From Pseudomonas sp. ADAK18 (GTDB lineage: Bacteria > Pseudomonadota > Gammaproteobacteria > Pseudomonadales > Pseudomonadaceae): a DNA stretch of 64,000 bases. The translations under genes were made by a program, and so were the position numbers. Where the stretch lies: NCBI RefSeq assembly GCF_012935695.1, contig NZ_CP052859.1, forward strand, positions 723,001 to 787,000. The letters run 5' to 3'. Of the stretch, positions 55,898 to 64,000 are shown piece after piece. Under the pieces are notes generated by a model. That model did no database searches and had not been told where the DNA came from. It saw nothing but the letters and a program-made list of their open reading frames with translations. Numbering within the stretch: position 1 is the stretch's first letter; each line of letters starts with the position of its first letter.

Positions 55898-56836
55898 ATG
55901 AAAGGATCCTCATTCATGCGCTTGCAATCAGGGCTGTTGGCCCTTCTGTTATGTGTTGTCGCCGCTCAGGTCCAGGCGTTCTCTACGCCCAAGCCGGGTC
56001 AGGTGATTGATGTCGCCCTGGAGCAGTTGCATCCGACCCAGGCGGTCATCGGCTTTGATCAGATCTATTACAAGCTGGGGCTGTTCGCTGGGTCGCGGTC
56101 CAAGCTGTTCGACGAGTACTGTGAAACCAACGGCCAGGGCAAAGCCGAGAAGGTGCCGAAAAAGGCCGATTTGCAAAAGCCGGACAGCTTCACCTGTAAA
56201 GACCCCGTGGGCACTCACCCCGCGGATATGAAAACCGTGGTGGTCGGCCCCGCTGGCCAGTTGTACCTCACCGACGGCCACCATACGTTCAGCAGTTTTT
56301 GGGAACAGCCCGGCGCTGGCGCCAAGTTGAAAATGTGGGTACGGGTGACTGACGACTTCAGCGACAGCCCAAACCTGGCCACTTTCTGGCAGCGTATGGA
56401 GCAGGGCCGCAAAGTCTGGCTCAAGGACAGCCAGGGTAAAACCATTACGCCGGCGCAGATTCCTGCGCATCTGGGGTTCAAGGGCCTTCAGGACGATACC
56501 TTCCGCAGCCTGGTGTACTTCGCGCGCAAGGCGTCCTACGGCAAGCCGACTTCGGAGGCCGTGGTGCCGGAGTTCCTGGAGTTTTATTGGGGCGGTTGGT
56601 TGCGGCCGCAGGTGGACCTGACAGCGTTCAACTTGAACAAGAAGGGCGGGTACAGCGATGCCATTGAAGCGGTCGCCAAATTGATGGTGACGCTGGCGTC
56701 AGGTGCTCCTGTGGGTGACAGTGGCTTCACCGCCCAGCAGTTGGGGGGCTTTACGTCGCTGAACCGCAAGGAACTCGAGAAGACCTTCGAAGAGAAGGTG
56801 CCGTATGTGATCGATTACCGGAACGGGTTTCGCTAG
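55898..56836 (+). CDS. Secreted ParB/sulfiredoxin-fold protein (ParB-like nuclease family)
   Basis: 312 residues. The signal peptide (residues about 7-27, GLLALLLCVVAAQVQA) directs export. The ParB/Srx-like domain follows with VIDVALEQLHPTQAVIG and the family motif LTDGHHTFSSFWEQ (DGHH) instead of the GERRxRA box of chromosome-partitioning ParB. A second ATG at 55916 is also possible. This is a periplasmic or secreted protein of unknown activity. Confidence 0.8.
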   Translation: MKGSSFMRLQSGLLALLLCVVAAQVQAFSTPKPGQVIDVALEQLHPTQAVIGFDQIYYKLGLFAGSRSKLFDEYCETNGQGKAEKVPKKADLQKPDSFTCKDPVGTHPADMKTVVVGPAGQLYLTDGHHTFSSFWEQPGAGAKLKMWVRVTDDFSDSPNLATFWQRMEQGRKVWLKDSQGKTITPAQIPAHLGFKGLQDDTFRSLVYFARKASYGKPTSEAVVPEFLEFYWGGWLRPQVDLTAFNLNKKGGYSDAIEAVAKLMVTLASGAPVGDSGFTAQQLGGFTSLNRKELEKTFEEKVPYVIDYRNGFR

Positions 56837-56845
56837 GCCCTGATG

Positions 56846-56873
56846 ACCGTTCCCACGCGAGCGTGGGAACGGT
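56846..56873. repeat. Short palindrome between convergent genes
   Basis: ACCGTTCCCACGC and GCGTGGGAACGGT form a 13-base inverted repeat around two bases. There is no T tract; this is a common Pseudomonas intergenic palindrome and may act as a transcription barrier. Confidence 0.7.
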
Positions 56874-56878
56874 CCGGC

Positions 56879-57565
56879 TTAGCCTTTGAGCTTTTCAGCA
56901 ATCCAGATGGTATGCCGCGTGCCCTTGTTGCCATGGGCAAACACCTGCACTTCTTCGGCCTTGAAGCCCGCCTTGCGCAGCTTGTCGCTGAATTGTTTAT
57001 CCGCACTGGCCGACCACACCGCCAACACACCCTTGGGTCGCAGGGCCTTGGCGCAAGCGCTCAGGCCGCCGGCGGAATACAGCCAGCTGTTGGCTTTTTG
57101 CGTCAGGCCTTCGGGGCCGTTATCGACGTCCAGCATGATTGCATCAAAGCCCTGGGGTTCGGCCTGCAGTACCTTGGCCACGTCTTCCATGCGGATCACC
57201 GTGCGCGGATCCAGCAGCGGTCGGCCAGACTTTTCCCCTAAAGGGCCGCGATTCCACTCCACCACGCCCGGCACCAACTCGGCGACCACCACTTCGGCAG
57301 TCTTGCCCAGATGCTTGAGGGCAGAGGCCAAGGTAAAGCCCATGCCCAACCCGCCAATCAACACCCGTGAGCCGAGCCGGCCGGCGACTTTGCGGCACGG
57401 AATCTCCGCCAAGGCGTCTTCTGAACCGTGCATGCGGGTGTTCATCAACTGGCCACCGTCACCGCCCTGGATCTTGATGACAAAGTCCTCGCCGTATTCG
57501 AACAGGCACAATGCACCGCCGTTGTCAGGGATCGGGGTGGTGTCCAGCAGAACGAAACGTTTCAT
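56879..57565 (-). CDS. Spermidine-synthase-like protein
   Basis: 228 residues with the Rossmann-type SAM/decarboxy-SAM-binding fold: RVLIGGLGMGFTLASALKHL (about residues 68-87), acidic AELVPGVVEWN and DAIMLDVDNGPEG. It resembles SpeE-like proteins of Pseudomonas that lack the full spermidine synthase signature, so the aminopropyl-transfer activity is uncertain. Begins MKRFVLLDTTPIPDNGG. Convergent with the ParB-like gene. Confidence 0.8.
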   Translation of the reverse strand: MKRFVLLDTTPIPDNGGALCLFEYGEDFVIKIQGGDGGQLMNTRMHGSEDALAEIPCRKVAGRLGSRVLIGGLGMGFTLASALKHLGKTAEVVVAELVPGVVEWNRGPLGEKSGRPLLDPRTVIRMEDVAKVLQAEPQGFDAIMLDVDNGPEGLTQKANSWLYSAGGLSACAKALRPKGVLAVWSASADKQFSDKLRKAGFKAEEVQVFAHGNKGTRHTIWIAEKLKG

Positions 57566-57646
57566 GGAAATCTCATTGAGAAGGGCATTCTTGCGCGGTT
57601 GGGAGTAGCCTTGGGACTGGATTACAGTCAGGCCATGGAGCCATCG

Positions 57647-57934
57647 ATGAAGTGCAGCATTCTAACGGTCATTGTATGGGGCGCGCTCACCTTGAGTACC
57701 GCGTACGCTCAGGAGTTGCAAACCGTGCCCATTCCTCCCGCACCCACGCCGGGTTCGCCGGGCACTGCAACGCCCACACCCTACCCGCAAGTGACCCCGC
57801 CGACGACGCCCAAGGCGCCCGGCAGTACCGGTGCGCCGTTGTTGCCGCCGATTGAAATGCCCAAGCCGCCGAAGGATCAGACGCTTCCCGGCTTGCAGCA
57901 GAACGACATCAAGCCCAAGCCATCGGGCAGCTAG
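57647..57934 (+). CDS. Small secreted proline-rich protein
   Basis: 95 residues: signal peptide (MKCSILTVIVWGALTLSTAYA), then a proline-rich (PIPPAPTPGSPGTATPTP...) low-complexity tail with no cysteine. The ATG at 57647 has a GGAG box six bases upstream; the in-frame ATG at 57635 is possible. Probably periplasmic or secreted; function unknown. Confidence 0.7.
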   Translation: MKCSILTVIVWGALTLSTAYAQELQTVPIPPAPTPGSPGTATPTPYPQVTPPTTPKAPGSTGAPLLPPIEMPKPPKDQTLPGLQQNDIKPKPSGS

Positions 57935-57962
57935 CACTGTCGGGACGGCAACTACCCGTTCC

Positions 57963-60017
57963 TTAAGCCAACCCCAGCGCCTTGAAAACGAATCCGTATT
58001 CGAGGGCTACGTCACGTAGTCCTTGATAGCGGCCACTCATCCCGCCGTGGCCGGCTCCCAGTTCAGTCTTGAGCAGCAGCAAGTTGTTGTCGGTCTTGGT
58101 AGCGCGCAGCTTGGCCACCCACTTGGCTGCTTCCCAATACTGCACCCGGCTGTCGTTGTAGCCCGCAATCACCAGCGTCGCGGGATAAGACTGGGCGCTG
58201 ACATTTTCGTAGGGCGCGTAGGCCTTGATGCGCTCGTACACGTCCGGTTCCTGAGGGTTGCCCCATTCGTCGTATTCGGTGACGGTCAGCGGCAAGTCCG
58301 GGTCGAGCATGGTGTTGAGCACGTCGACGAACGGCACTTCGGCAATCGCTGCCTGGAACAGCTCCGGGCGCTGATTGAGTACGGCACCGATCAACAGCCC
58401 GCCGGCGCTGCCGCCGCTAATGGCTAGTTGCTTGGACGTGGTGAGGCCCTGGGCGATCAGGTGTTCGGCGCAGGCGATATAGTCGCTGAAGGTGTTCTGT
58501 TTGTGTTCCTGCTTGCCGGCGCGGTACCAGGCTTCGCCCAGCTCGCCACCACCACGTACATGGGCAATGGCGAAGGCCACGCCACGGTCCAGCAGGCTCA
58601 GGCGGGCGTGGGAGAACCACGGGTCGAGGCTTTCGCCGTAGGCGCCATAGCCGTACAGGTACAGCGGCGTTGGCTTGCCGAGTTGGTCGCGTTTGACCAC
58701 AAGACTGATGGGCACCTGAGTGCCGTCGGCCGAGGTCGCCCACAGTCGCTGGCTGACGTAATCGTCGGCGTTGAACGCGCCCAATACCGGGGTTTCCTTG
58801 AGTACTTGCTGCGCGCCGCTGGCCAGGTCCAGCTGGCGCACCTGAGCCGGGCGGTTCAGGGCTTCATAGCGCAGGCGGATCTTGTCGCTGACGAATTCCA
58901 GGGTGTTCTGCACGTACAGGCTGTAGGCCGCGTCCGGCAACTGCACCCGATACGCCGGCAGGCCTTGTGGGTGAACCTCGATGCTCGGCAGGCCGCCTTC
59001 GCGCAGGCTCAAGGTCATGGCCCGGGCGTTGAGGCTCACGCCATCGAGCATCACTGTGTCGCTGTGAGGGATCAGGTTCTGCCAGTCTTCCGCGGCTGGC
59101 ACGCTGCCGGTGTCGGCAGCCTGGAACAGGGCGAAGTTGATCCCGTCGCGGTTGCTGCGGATAAACCAGGTCCACTGATCATCCAATTTGCCGTGGTCGA
59201 CGTCGTATTCATGGCCTTCGACTCTTGGCGCCAGGCAGGTAAAGACCTGTTGCGGCTGGTTGGCGTCCAGGGCCCAGACTTCGCTGGTGGTCTTGCTGCC
59301 CAGGGACAGCAGCAGTTGCCGTTCGGAGCTTGCGCGGTAGCAATGCAGGAAGAACCGTCCGTCCGGCTCATGGAACACTTCTTCGGCAGCCGTGCCGTCC
59401 AGGCGATAGCGATACAGTTTGTGCGGGCGATGGGTGTCGTCCAGCTCGCCAAAAAACAAGGTCCGGCTGTCGTTGGCCCAAGTCATGCTGCCGTCGCAAT
59501 CTTCGAACGCCAGTTCGCTGACTTTACCGGTGGCCAATTCCTTCACGTACAGGGTGTAAATCTCTTCGCCGCTGGTATCCAGGCTGTAGGCCAGGCGCTG
59601 GTGGTCTGGGCTGATGCTGAAGGCACCGAGGGAGAAAAAGCCGCCGTTGGCCAGCACGTTGGGGTCGAGCAGCAACTCTTCGGCATTTTCGTCCACCTGC
59701 TGGCTGTCGTCGGCCGGGCGTGGGCAGCGGTAGTGACGGGCGTATTCGTCGCCGGCCGTGGTGCGGGTGTAATACAGGTACGGCCCCCACGGTGAGGGCA
59801 GGGACAGGTCGGTTTCGAGGATCCGGCCCTTGATCTCTTCAAACAGGGTTTCGCGCAGGGCTTTCTGATCCGCAAGCTGCGCCTCTTGCCAGGCATTTTC
59901 CGCCTTGAGGTAGTCGAGCACCTCGCTGCTGTCGCGTTCTTGCAGCCAGGCGTACGGGTCGTTTCCTGTGGCTTTGCGGGCAACCGGGGCGGCAGTGACG
60001 TGGGTCGATGGGGGCAT
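57963..60017 (-). CDS. ptrB: Oligopeptidase B (S9 family)
   Basis: 684 residues. An N-terminal seven-bladed propeller (about residues 70-400) precedes the alpha/beta hydrolase domain with catalytic Ser in GGSAGG, Asp in AGYNDSRVQYWE and His in GAGHGG. It cleaves short peptides after Arg or Lys in the cytoplasm. Starts MPPSTHVTAAPVARKA with an AGAGAG box. Divergent from a small membrane protein gene. Confidence 0.94.
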   Translation of the reverse strand: MPPSTHVTAAPVARKATGNDPYAWLQERDSSEVLDYLKAENAWQEAQLADQKALRETLFEEIKGRILETDLSLPSPWGPYLYYTRTTAGDEYARHYRCPRPADDSQQVDENAEELLLDPNVLANGGFFSLGAFSISPDHQRLAYSLDTSGEEIYTLYVKELATGKVSELAFEDCDGSMTWANDSRTLFFGELDDTHRPHKLYRYRLDGTAAEEVFHEPDGRFFLHCYRASSERQLLLSLGSKTTSEVWALDANQPQQVFTCLAPRVEGHEYDVDHGKLDDQWTWFIRSNRDGINFALFQAADTGSVPAAEDWQNLIPHSDTVMLDGVSLNARAMTLSLREGGLPSIEVHPQGLPAYRVQLPDAAYSLYVQNTLEFVSDKIRLRYEALNRPAQVRQLDLASGAQQVLKETPVLGAFNADDYVSQRLWATSADGTQVPISLVVKRDQLGKPTPLYLYGYGAYGESLDPWFSHARLSLLDRGVAFAIAHVRGGGELGEAWYRAGKQEHKQNTFSDYIACAEHLIAQGLTTSKQLAISGGSAGGLLIGAVLNQRPELFQAAIAEVPFVDVLNTMLDPDLPLTVTEYDEWGNPQEPDVYERIKAYAPYENVSAQSYPATLVIAGYNDSRVQYWEAAKWVAKLRATKTDNNLLLLKTELGAGHGGMSGRYQGLRDVALEYGFVFKALGLA

Positions 60018-60116
60018 GGATCACTCTCTGTCTGGCAGTTGGCCGACGGCATTGCAGCCTCGGCACTGAAAAGCCGTTATCATAGCGGCCTGTTTGCCTA
60101 CCTTGCCATGGACACC

Positions 60117-60590
60117 ATGACCGAGAACGACTATCTGACCGCTTGGGGCCTCTACGCCTTCGCAGCTTTGGGCTGCCTGTTGGTGTGGTTTGCCATGACC
60201 CGCTGGATGTGGCGCTGGCTGCGTGAGCCACTGCGGTTGCTGATGGCGGTGTTGCTGTTAAGCCCGACCATTGTCGATCCGGTCAAGACGCAGTTTGCGC
60301 CGGCCGTGGCCATCACCGCCCTGGACCTGGTGCTCAAGGTCGGTAACAACGCCTGGCGGGCAATTTCCGATCTGGTGATGTACGCGATGATCGCCTTCGG
60401 TGTGTACCTGGTGGTCGTACTGATCCGCTGGCCCATCGAGCGTGCTGCCAAGGCTCGCCGTGAGCAGAAGGCTGCGGCTGCAACTGCTGCGGCGGCGGAA
60501 CCTGCAGAAGACGACGAACCCTTTGGTGGCGAGCGTTACGGTCGCCCGGCAGTCCCTGCCAGCAACCTGCGGGTCGAACCGCGTCTTTAA
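60117..60590 (+). CDS. Small membrane protein of unknown function
   Basis: 157 residues: two to three hydrophobic segments (AWGLYAFAALGCLLVWFAM, LRLLMAVLLLSPTIVD and LVMYAMIAFGVYLVVVLI) and an Ala/Glu-rich C-terminal tail. The start MTENDYLTAWG at 60117 is used, but an ATG at 60108 is equally possible; neither has a good ribosome-binding site. It precedes the amidotransferase gene by 30 bases. Confidence 0.72.
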   Translation: MTENDYLTAWGLYAFAALGCLLVWFAMTRWMWRWLREPLRLLMAVLLLSPTIVDPVKTQFAPAVAITALDLVLKVGNNAWRAISDLVMYAMIAFGVYLVVVLIRWPIERAAKARREQKAAAATAAAAEPAEDDEPFGGERYGRPAVPASNLRVEPRL

Positions 60591-60620
60591 CGTTGTCCGC
60601 CCTGCTGCGAGAGCCCTGGC

Positions 60621-61397
60621 ATGTGTGAATTATTGGGCATGAGTGCCAACGTACCGACCGATATTGTCTTCAGCTTTACCGGGCTGATGCAGCGGGGCGG
60701 TCGCACCGGCCCCCACCGCGACGGTTGGGGCATCGCCTTCTACGAAGGTCGTGGCCTGCGCTTGTTCCAGGACCCGGCCGCCAGCAGCGAATCTGAAGTT
60801 GCACGGCTGGTGCAGCGTTATCCCATCAAGAGCGAAGTGGTGATTGGCCATATTCGTCAGGCCAATGTGGGCAAGGTGTGCCTGTCCAATACTCACCCGT
60901 TTGTCCGCGAGCTGTGGGGCCGCAACTGGTGTTTCGCGCATAACGGACAGTTGGCGGACTTCAATCCCCGCGCCACGTTTTACCGCCCCGTAGGCGATAC
61001 CGACAGCGAAGCGGCATTCTGCGATTTGCTCAACCGGGTGCGCGAGGCTTTCCCGGAGCCTGTGGACATTGAACAGGTGCTGCCGGACTTGATCGCAGCC
61101 TGCGCCGAATACCGCAGTAAAGGCGTGTTCAACTGCCTGCTCAGTGATGGCGATTGGCTGTTTTGCTACTGCTCGACCAAGCTGGCGCAAATCACCCGTC
61201 GCGCGCCGTTTGGCCCTGCGCGCTTGAAAGATGTCGACGTGATCGTCGATTTTCAGGCCGAAACCACCCCCAATGACGTGGTGACGGTGATTGCCACCGA
61301 ACCCCTGACCGAAAACGAGACCTGGACCCGTTACGAACCGGGCCAGTGGAGCCTGTGGCGACGCGGTGAATGCGTCAGCCAGGGCATAACGGCATAA
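60621..61397 (+). CDS. Class II glutamine amidotransferase-like protein (YafJ)
   Basis: 258 residues with an N-terminal Ntn-hydrolase nucleophile Cys2 ([20 protein letters not shown]), and the [17 protein letters not shown] and [11 protein letters not shown] motifs of class II glutaminase domains. There is no synthetase domain, so the partner or substrate is unknown. It sits between two small membrane protein genes on the same strand. Confidence 0.9.
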   Translation: MCELLGMSANVPTDIVFSFTGLMQRGGRTGPHRDGWGIAFYEGRGLRLFQDPAASSESEVARLVQRYPIKSEVVIGHIRQANVGKVCLSNTHPFVRELWGRNWCFAHNGQLADFNPRATFYRPVGDTDSEAAFCDLLNRVREAFPEPVDIEQVLPDLIAACAEYRSKGVFNCLLSDGDWLFCYCSTKLAQITRRAPFGPARLKDVDVIVDFQAETTPNDVVTVIATEPLTENETWTRYEPGQWSLWRRGECVSQGITA

Positions 61398-61408
61398 GGA
61401 CGTCGCTC

Positions 61409-61951
61409 ATGTTGCTCAGCTATTTGCGCTTGGTGTTGTTTGCCATTGGCTTGTTGGTCGGTGTTCAGGTGCCGGGGTTTATCAATGATTATGCCAAGCG
61501 CGTGGAAGCCCACCTGATCGAGGCCCAGACTGGCCTGCGTGGCTTTGACGCCACGGCGCAGCAGTTCTTCAATGGTGACTTGCAGGCGTTGGTGGCCCAT
61601 TACCGCGCCAGCGATGATCCAGTCTTCCGTAGCGATGCCAACAGCCTCGGCACCTTGCTCGACCGTCAGGTGGCGTTGGACAAGCAGTTCCAGGCGATGC
61701 AAGGCCCTTGGTACATCCGTGCCCTGCAAGTGGCGGTGGCCGCCGACCCGGATATTCGCCAGGAAACCTGGAACGGCTACAGCTATCAGTTACTCCTGAC
61801 CCCCGAAGCCATGGGCTGGGGCCTGGGCGGGGCGATGTTGCTGTCGTTTGGCCTGGAGTGCCTGTTCCGGCTGATCGACTGGGTCGTGTTGGGCGGCAAG
61901 CGCCTGCGCCAGAGCCGGCCGATTGAAGAGCGGGATTTGAAGGGGCTTTAA
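61409..61951 (+). CDS. DUF2937-family membrane protein
   Basis: 180 residues: an N-terminal hydrophobic segment (LRLVLFAIGLLVGVQV), a soluble middle region with predicted helices (about residues 28-115), and a C-terminal segment (GLGGAMLLSFGLECLFRLI). The ATG at 61409 has an AAGGA box. Belongs to the DUF2937 group of inner-membrane proteins with no known function. It is 11 bases after the amidotransferase gene. Confidence 0.8.
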   Translation: MLLSYLRLVLFAIGLLVGVQVPGFINDYAKRVEAHLIEAQTGLRGFDATAQQFFNGDLQALVAHYRASDDPVFRSDANSLGTLLDRQVALDKQFQAMQGPWYIRALQVAVAADPDIRQETWNGYSYQLLLTPEAMGWGLGGAMLLSFGLECLFRLIDWVVLGGKRLRQSRPIEERDLKGL

Positions 61952-62029
61952 GGCCCAGCCCTTTCAAGGTCTTTGAAAACAGCCTTATGGTTAACACCGA
62001 ACCTGTGGCGAGGGGTCGTGTCGATCACC

Positions 62030-62138
62030 TGTAGCCGCTGGCGCAGCCTGCGATCGGCTGCGCAGCAGTCGCCAGGATCTTGAAACCGCCGAAGGTCCTT
62101 CGGCCCTTATCGCAGCCTTGTGCCTCGGCAGCGGCTAC
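62030..62138. repeat. REP doublet (109 bp)
   Basis: TGTAGCCGCTGGCGCAGCCT and, at the other end, TGCCTCGGCAGCGGCTACA, a less perfect pair than at 29710 and 54257, with an inner palindrome GCCGAAGGTCCTTCGGC at 62088-62104. Confidence 0.78.
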
Positions 62139-62167
62139 AAGTGCATTCGCGAGCAAGTCCCACATTT

Positions 62168-63106
62168 TCAAGTGGGTTCCTTCAGTGACGAGGGTTTGCT
62201 CAACACCATCAATTCCTCTCCCACCTCCTGCGCATATCGGGCCACGACCGTCTGGCACAGCCCGACAATCTCTTCCACCAATTCCACGCCAACCCGCCAC
62301 GACACCACCACCTGCAAGTTCGGCGGCCGTTGCTCCATGGGCAGCATCACCAACTCACCCCGTGCCAGTTCTTCGCTGACCAGCACCGGTGGCAATGCGC
62401 CGATACCGAAGCCATCGCGCAGCAAACGGGTAATCGCCGATACCGAGTTCACGCAGTTCATCCTGGGAGTCGCCACGCCGTTGGCCTGCATCAGGCTCAG
62501 TACATCCTGGTGGGGATGGGAGTTTTTCGAGTAGGTGATGATGCGTTCCTGGGCCAAGTCGGCGAGGGAGGCGTAGTCGCGGTTGTAGATCGATTGGCTG
62601 GCGACGATCCAGCCCATGGGGTGGCTGGCCAGTTCCAGGCTGCGCAGGGTTTCCTGGCGCAGCAGGTCGGTTTGCAGGATCAGGTCCAGAAAGCCTTTTT
62701 GCAGCTGATCGCTGAGGTTCAATGCGGTATCGGCGACCAACTCGATTTCCACCAGTGGGAAATGGTCCATCAGTTCTGCCACCAACGGGCTGAGCCACGT
62801 GTGGATCACGGTGTCCATGGCGCCGATGCGGATCCGTCCGACCTTGCTGCTGGTGGTTTCCAGGGATTGCTTGAGCCCCTGCATGGTGACCATCATCTGC
62901 TCGGCATAGTCGAGCACCTTCAAGCCTTCCGGCGTCAGGCTCACGCCACGGGAGTCGCGCAGGAACAGCTTCACCCCCAACTCGTTTTCCAGCACGGCAA
63001 TGCGGCTGGAGATCGAGGCCTGGGTCGTGAAGAGCTTCTCTGCCGTGAGGCGAAAACTTTTGAGCTTGGCCACCCAGACGAAGGTTTCAAGGAACTTCAA
63101 ATTCAT
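62168..63106 (-). CDS. LysR-type regulator adjacent to pxpA
   Basis: 312 residues: helix-turn-helix at residues about 2-60 (FLETFVWVAKLKSFRLTAEK, TQASISSRIAVLENELGVKL) and an effector domain. It is divergent from pxpA over 178 bases, so it is the likely regulator of the 5-oxoprolinase genes. The ribosome-binding site is weak. Confidence 0.87.
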   Translation of the reverse strand: MNLKFLETFVWVAKLKSFRLTAEKLFTTQASISSRIAVLENELGVKLFLRDSRGVSLTPEGLKVLDYAEQMMVTMQGLKQSLETTSSKVGRIRIGAMDTVIHTWLSPLVAELMDHFPLVEIELVADTALNLSDQLQKGFLDLILQTDLLRQETLRSLELASHPMGWIVASQSIYNRDYASLADLAQERIITYSKNSHPHQDVLSLMQANGVATPRMNCVNSVSAITRLLRDGFGIGALPPVLVSEELARGELVMLPMEQRPPNLQVVVSWRVGVELVEEIVGLCQTVVARYAQEVGEELMVLSKPSSLKEPT

Positions 63107-63284
63107 GGGATCAACTTTTTCTTATGCATGGATCGGTTTTTATTAGTTGGACGCAGCCTAAGGCAAACGCCAAAAATCGAGTTGTCTCACGATAAGCGTC
63201 GTGGGGGTTCAGGACAACATCGTTGCGATATCTTGGTAAAAGATCCCACACTACAAAAAAATAATGCCTACAGGAGTCCCCACC

Positions 63285-64000
63285 GTGAGCCGCCTGCTAT
63301 TGAACTGCGACATCGGCGAAAGCTTTGGCAACTGGACCTTGGGTCTGGATGCCGAGGTCATGCCGTTCATCGACTGCGCTAATGTGGCTTGCGGCTTTCA
63401 CGCCGGAGACCCGAGCATCATGCGCAAGACCGTCAACCTGGCGTTCCAGCATGGCGTGCAAGTTGGCGCGCACCCGGCGTATCAAGACCTGGCGGGGTTC
63501 GGCCGCCGTTCCATGGCCTATACGCCCCAGGAAATCCAGGACCTGTTGCACTACCAGATTGGCGCGCTCGATGGGATTTGCCGGGCCCAGGGTGGGCGGG
63601 TCAGCTACGTCAAACCCCATGGTGCGATGTATAACGACATGATGGCCAAGCCTGAGCAATTGCGCGCGGTGATCAAGGCCGTGGCGGCCTATGGCGAATT
63701 GCCGCTGATGTTGATGGCAACCCGCGACAACAGCGTCGCCCAAGCCTTGGGCGATGAATATGGCGTGACATTGTGGTTCGAGGCGTTCGCCGACCGGGCT
63801 TATGACAGCACCGGGCATCTGGTTTCGCGCTTGTTGCCTGGCGCCGTGCACCACGACCCGGACAAAATCGTCGAGCAGGCCATGCTCATTTCCAGTGGCG
63901 AGCCGCTCACGGCCAGTGATGGCAGTGCCTTGCACTTGCAGGCCAACACGTTATGCGTGCATGGCGACAATGTCAGTTCAGTGGCAGCGGTCCAACGCAT
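63285..64000 (+). CDS. pxpA: 5-oxoprolinase subunit A (LamB/YcsF family), partial
   Basis: First subunit of the ATP-dependent 5-oxoprolinase PxpABC, which opens 5-oxoproline to glutamate. About 238 residues are in the window and the reading frame runs off the right edge. Starts at a GTG (63285) with an AGGAG box eight bases upstream. Motifs: [28 protein letters not shown] and [28 protein letters not shown]. pxpB and pxpC probably lie beyond the window. Confidence 0.93.
   Translation, partial: MSRLLLNCDIGESFGNWTLGLDAEVMPFIDCANVACGFHAGDPSIMRKTVNLAFQHGVQVGAHPAYQDLAGFGRRSMAYTPQEIQDLLHYQIGALDGICRAQGGRVSYVKPHGAMYNDMMAKPEQLRAVIKAVAAYGELPLMLMATRDNSVAQALGDEYGVTLWFEAFADRAYDSTGHLVSRLLPGAVHHDPDKIVEQAMLISSGEPLTASDGSALHLQANTLCVHGDNVSSVAAVQR

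Overview
This window is a chromosomal segment of a Pseudomonas, most likely of the fluorescens complex. The evidence is the intact ygfZ | sdhE-ygfX | nadB | algU-mucA-mucB-mucD | bepA-like | tusA-like | perM-like | bcp-gcvR | dapA-bamC-MBL-purC-tRNA-Ser order, the high-GC codon use, the Pseudomonas-type REP palindromes, and the absence of mucC from the alginate sigma-factor operon. The assignment to genus and complex is an inference from gene order and protein likeness; no database search was run.

Region 1 (1-15.7 kb) is conserved housekeeping sequence. It holds a truncated ygfZ, the flavinylation factor sdhE with ygfX, L-aspartate oxidase, and the AlgU envelope-stress regulon core: sigma factor, membrane anti-sigma, periplasmic sensor and HtrA protease. 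A periplasmic M48 chaperone-protease, a peroxiredoxin, the GcvR regulator, and lysine/cell-wall, outer-membrane-assembly and purine genes follow, ending with tRNA-Ser(CGA) and a strong terminator.

Region 2 (15.8-42.8 kb) is accessory metabolism. It is organised as small catabolic or transport modules, each next to its own regulator; it carries six of the window's seven LysR-type regulators and one AraC-type regulator. Modules include a probable trans-aconitate module (LysR, ModA-like periplasmic protein, MFS symporter), LtrA and a CHMI isomerase, a CynX/NimT-type MFS pump, a 2-ketoarginine decarboxylase-like TPP enzyme translationally coupled to an aldehyde dehydrogenase, an oxidoreductase plus metallo-beta-lactamase-fold pair, and the pobA 4-hydroxybenzoate hydroxylase with its AraC regulator. 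Further on are a DHA2 drug pump, the cynTS cyanate operon with CynR, a PheC-like periplasmic cyclohexadienyl dehydratase, and a glutamine-synthetase-family enzyme. A 0.8-kb imperfect palindrome separates the DHA2 pump from a Cache-domain protein.

Region 3 (43-64 kb) returns to more conserved genes: eptA, a methyltransferase, rnd-ycgL, a hydroxyacid dehydrogenase, a nitroreductase, ycgN, a TrmH-like methyltransferase, yajD, a spermidine-synthase-like protein, oligopeptidase B, a YafJ-type amidotransferase, a LysR regulator and the start of pxpA (5-oxoprolinase subunit A). Between the hydroxyacid dehydrogenase and the nitroreductase sits the most unusual gene of the window. It encodes a protein of about 1166 residues with an S/P-rich N-terminus, a large unrecognised body, a hydrophobic translocation-like segment, and an AT-richer C-terminal end carrying protein-kinase-like motifs. 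No immunity-like gene is next to it, so it looks like a modular toxin or effector aimed at eukaryotic cells.
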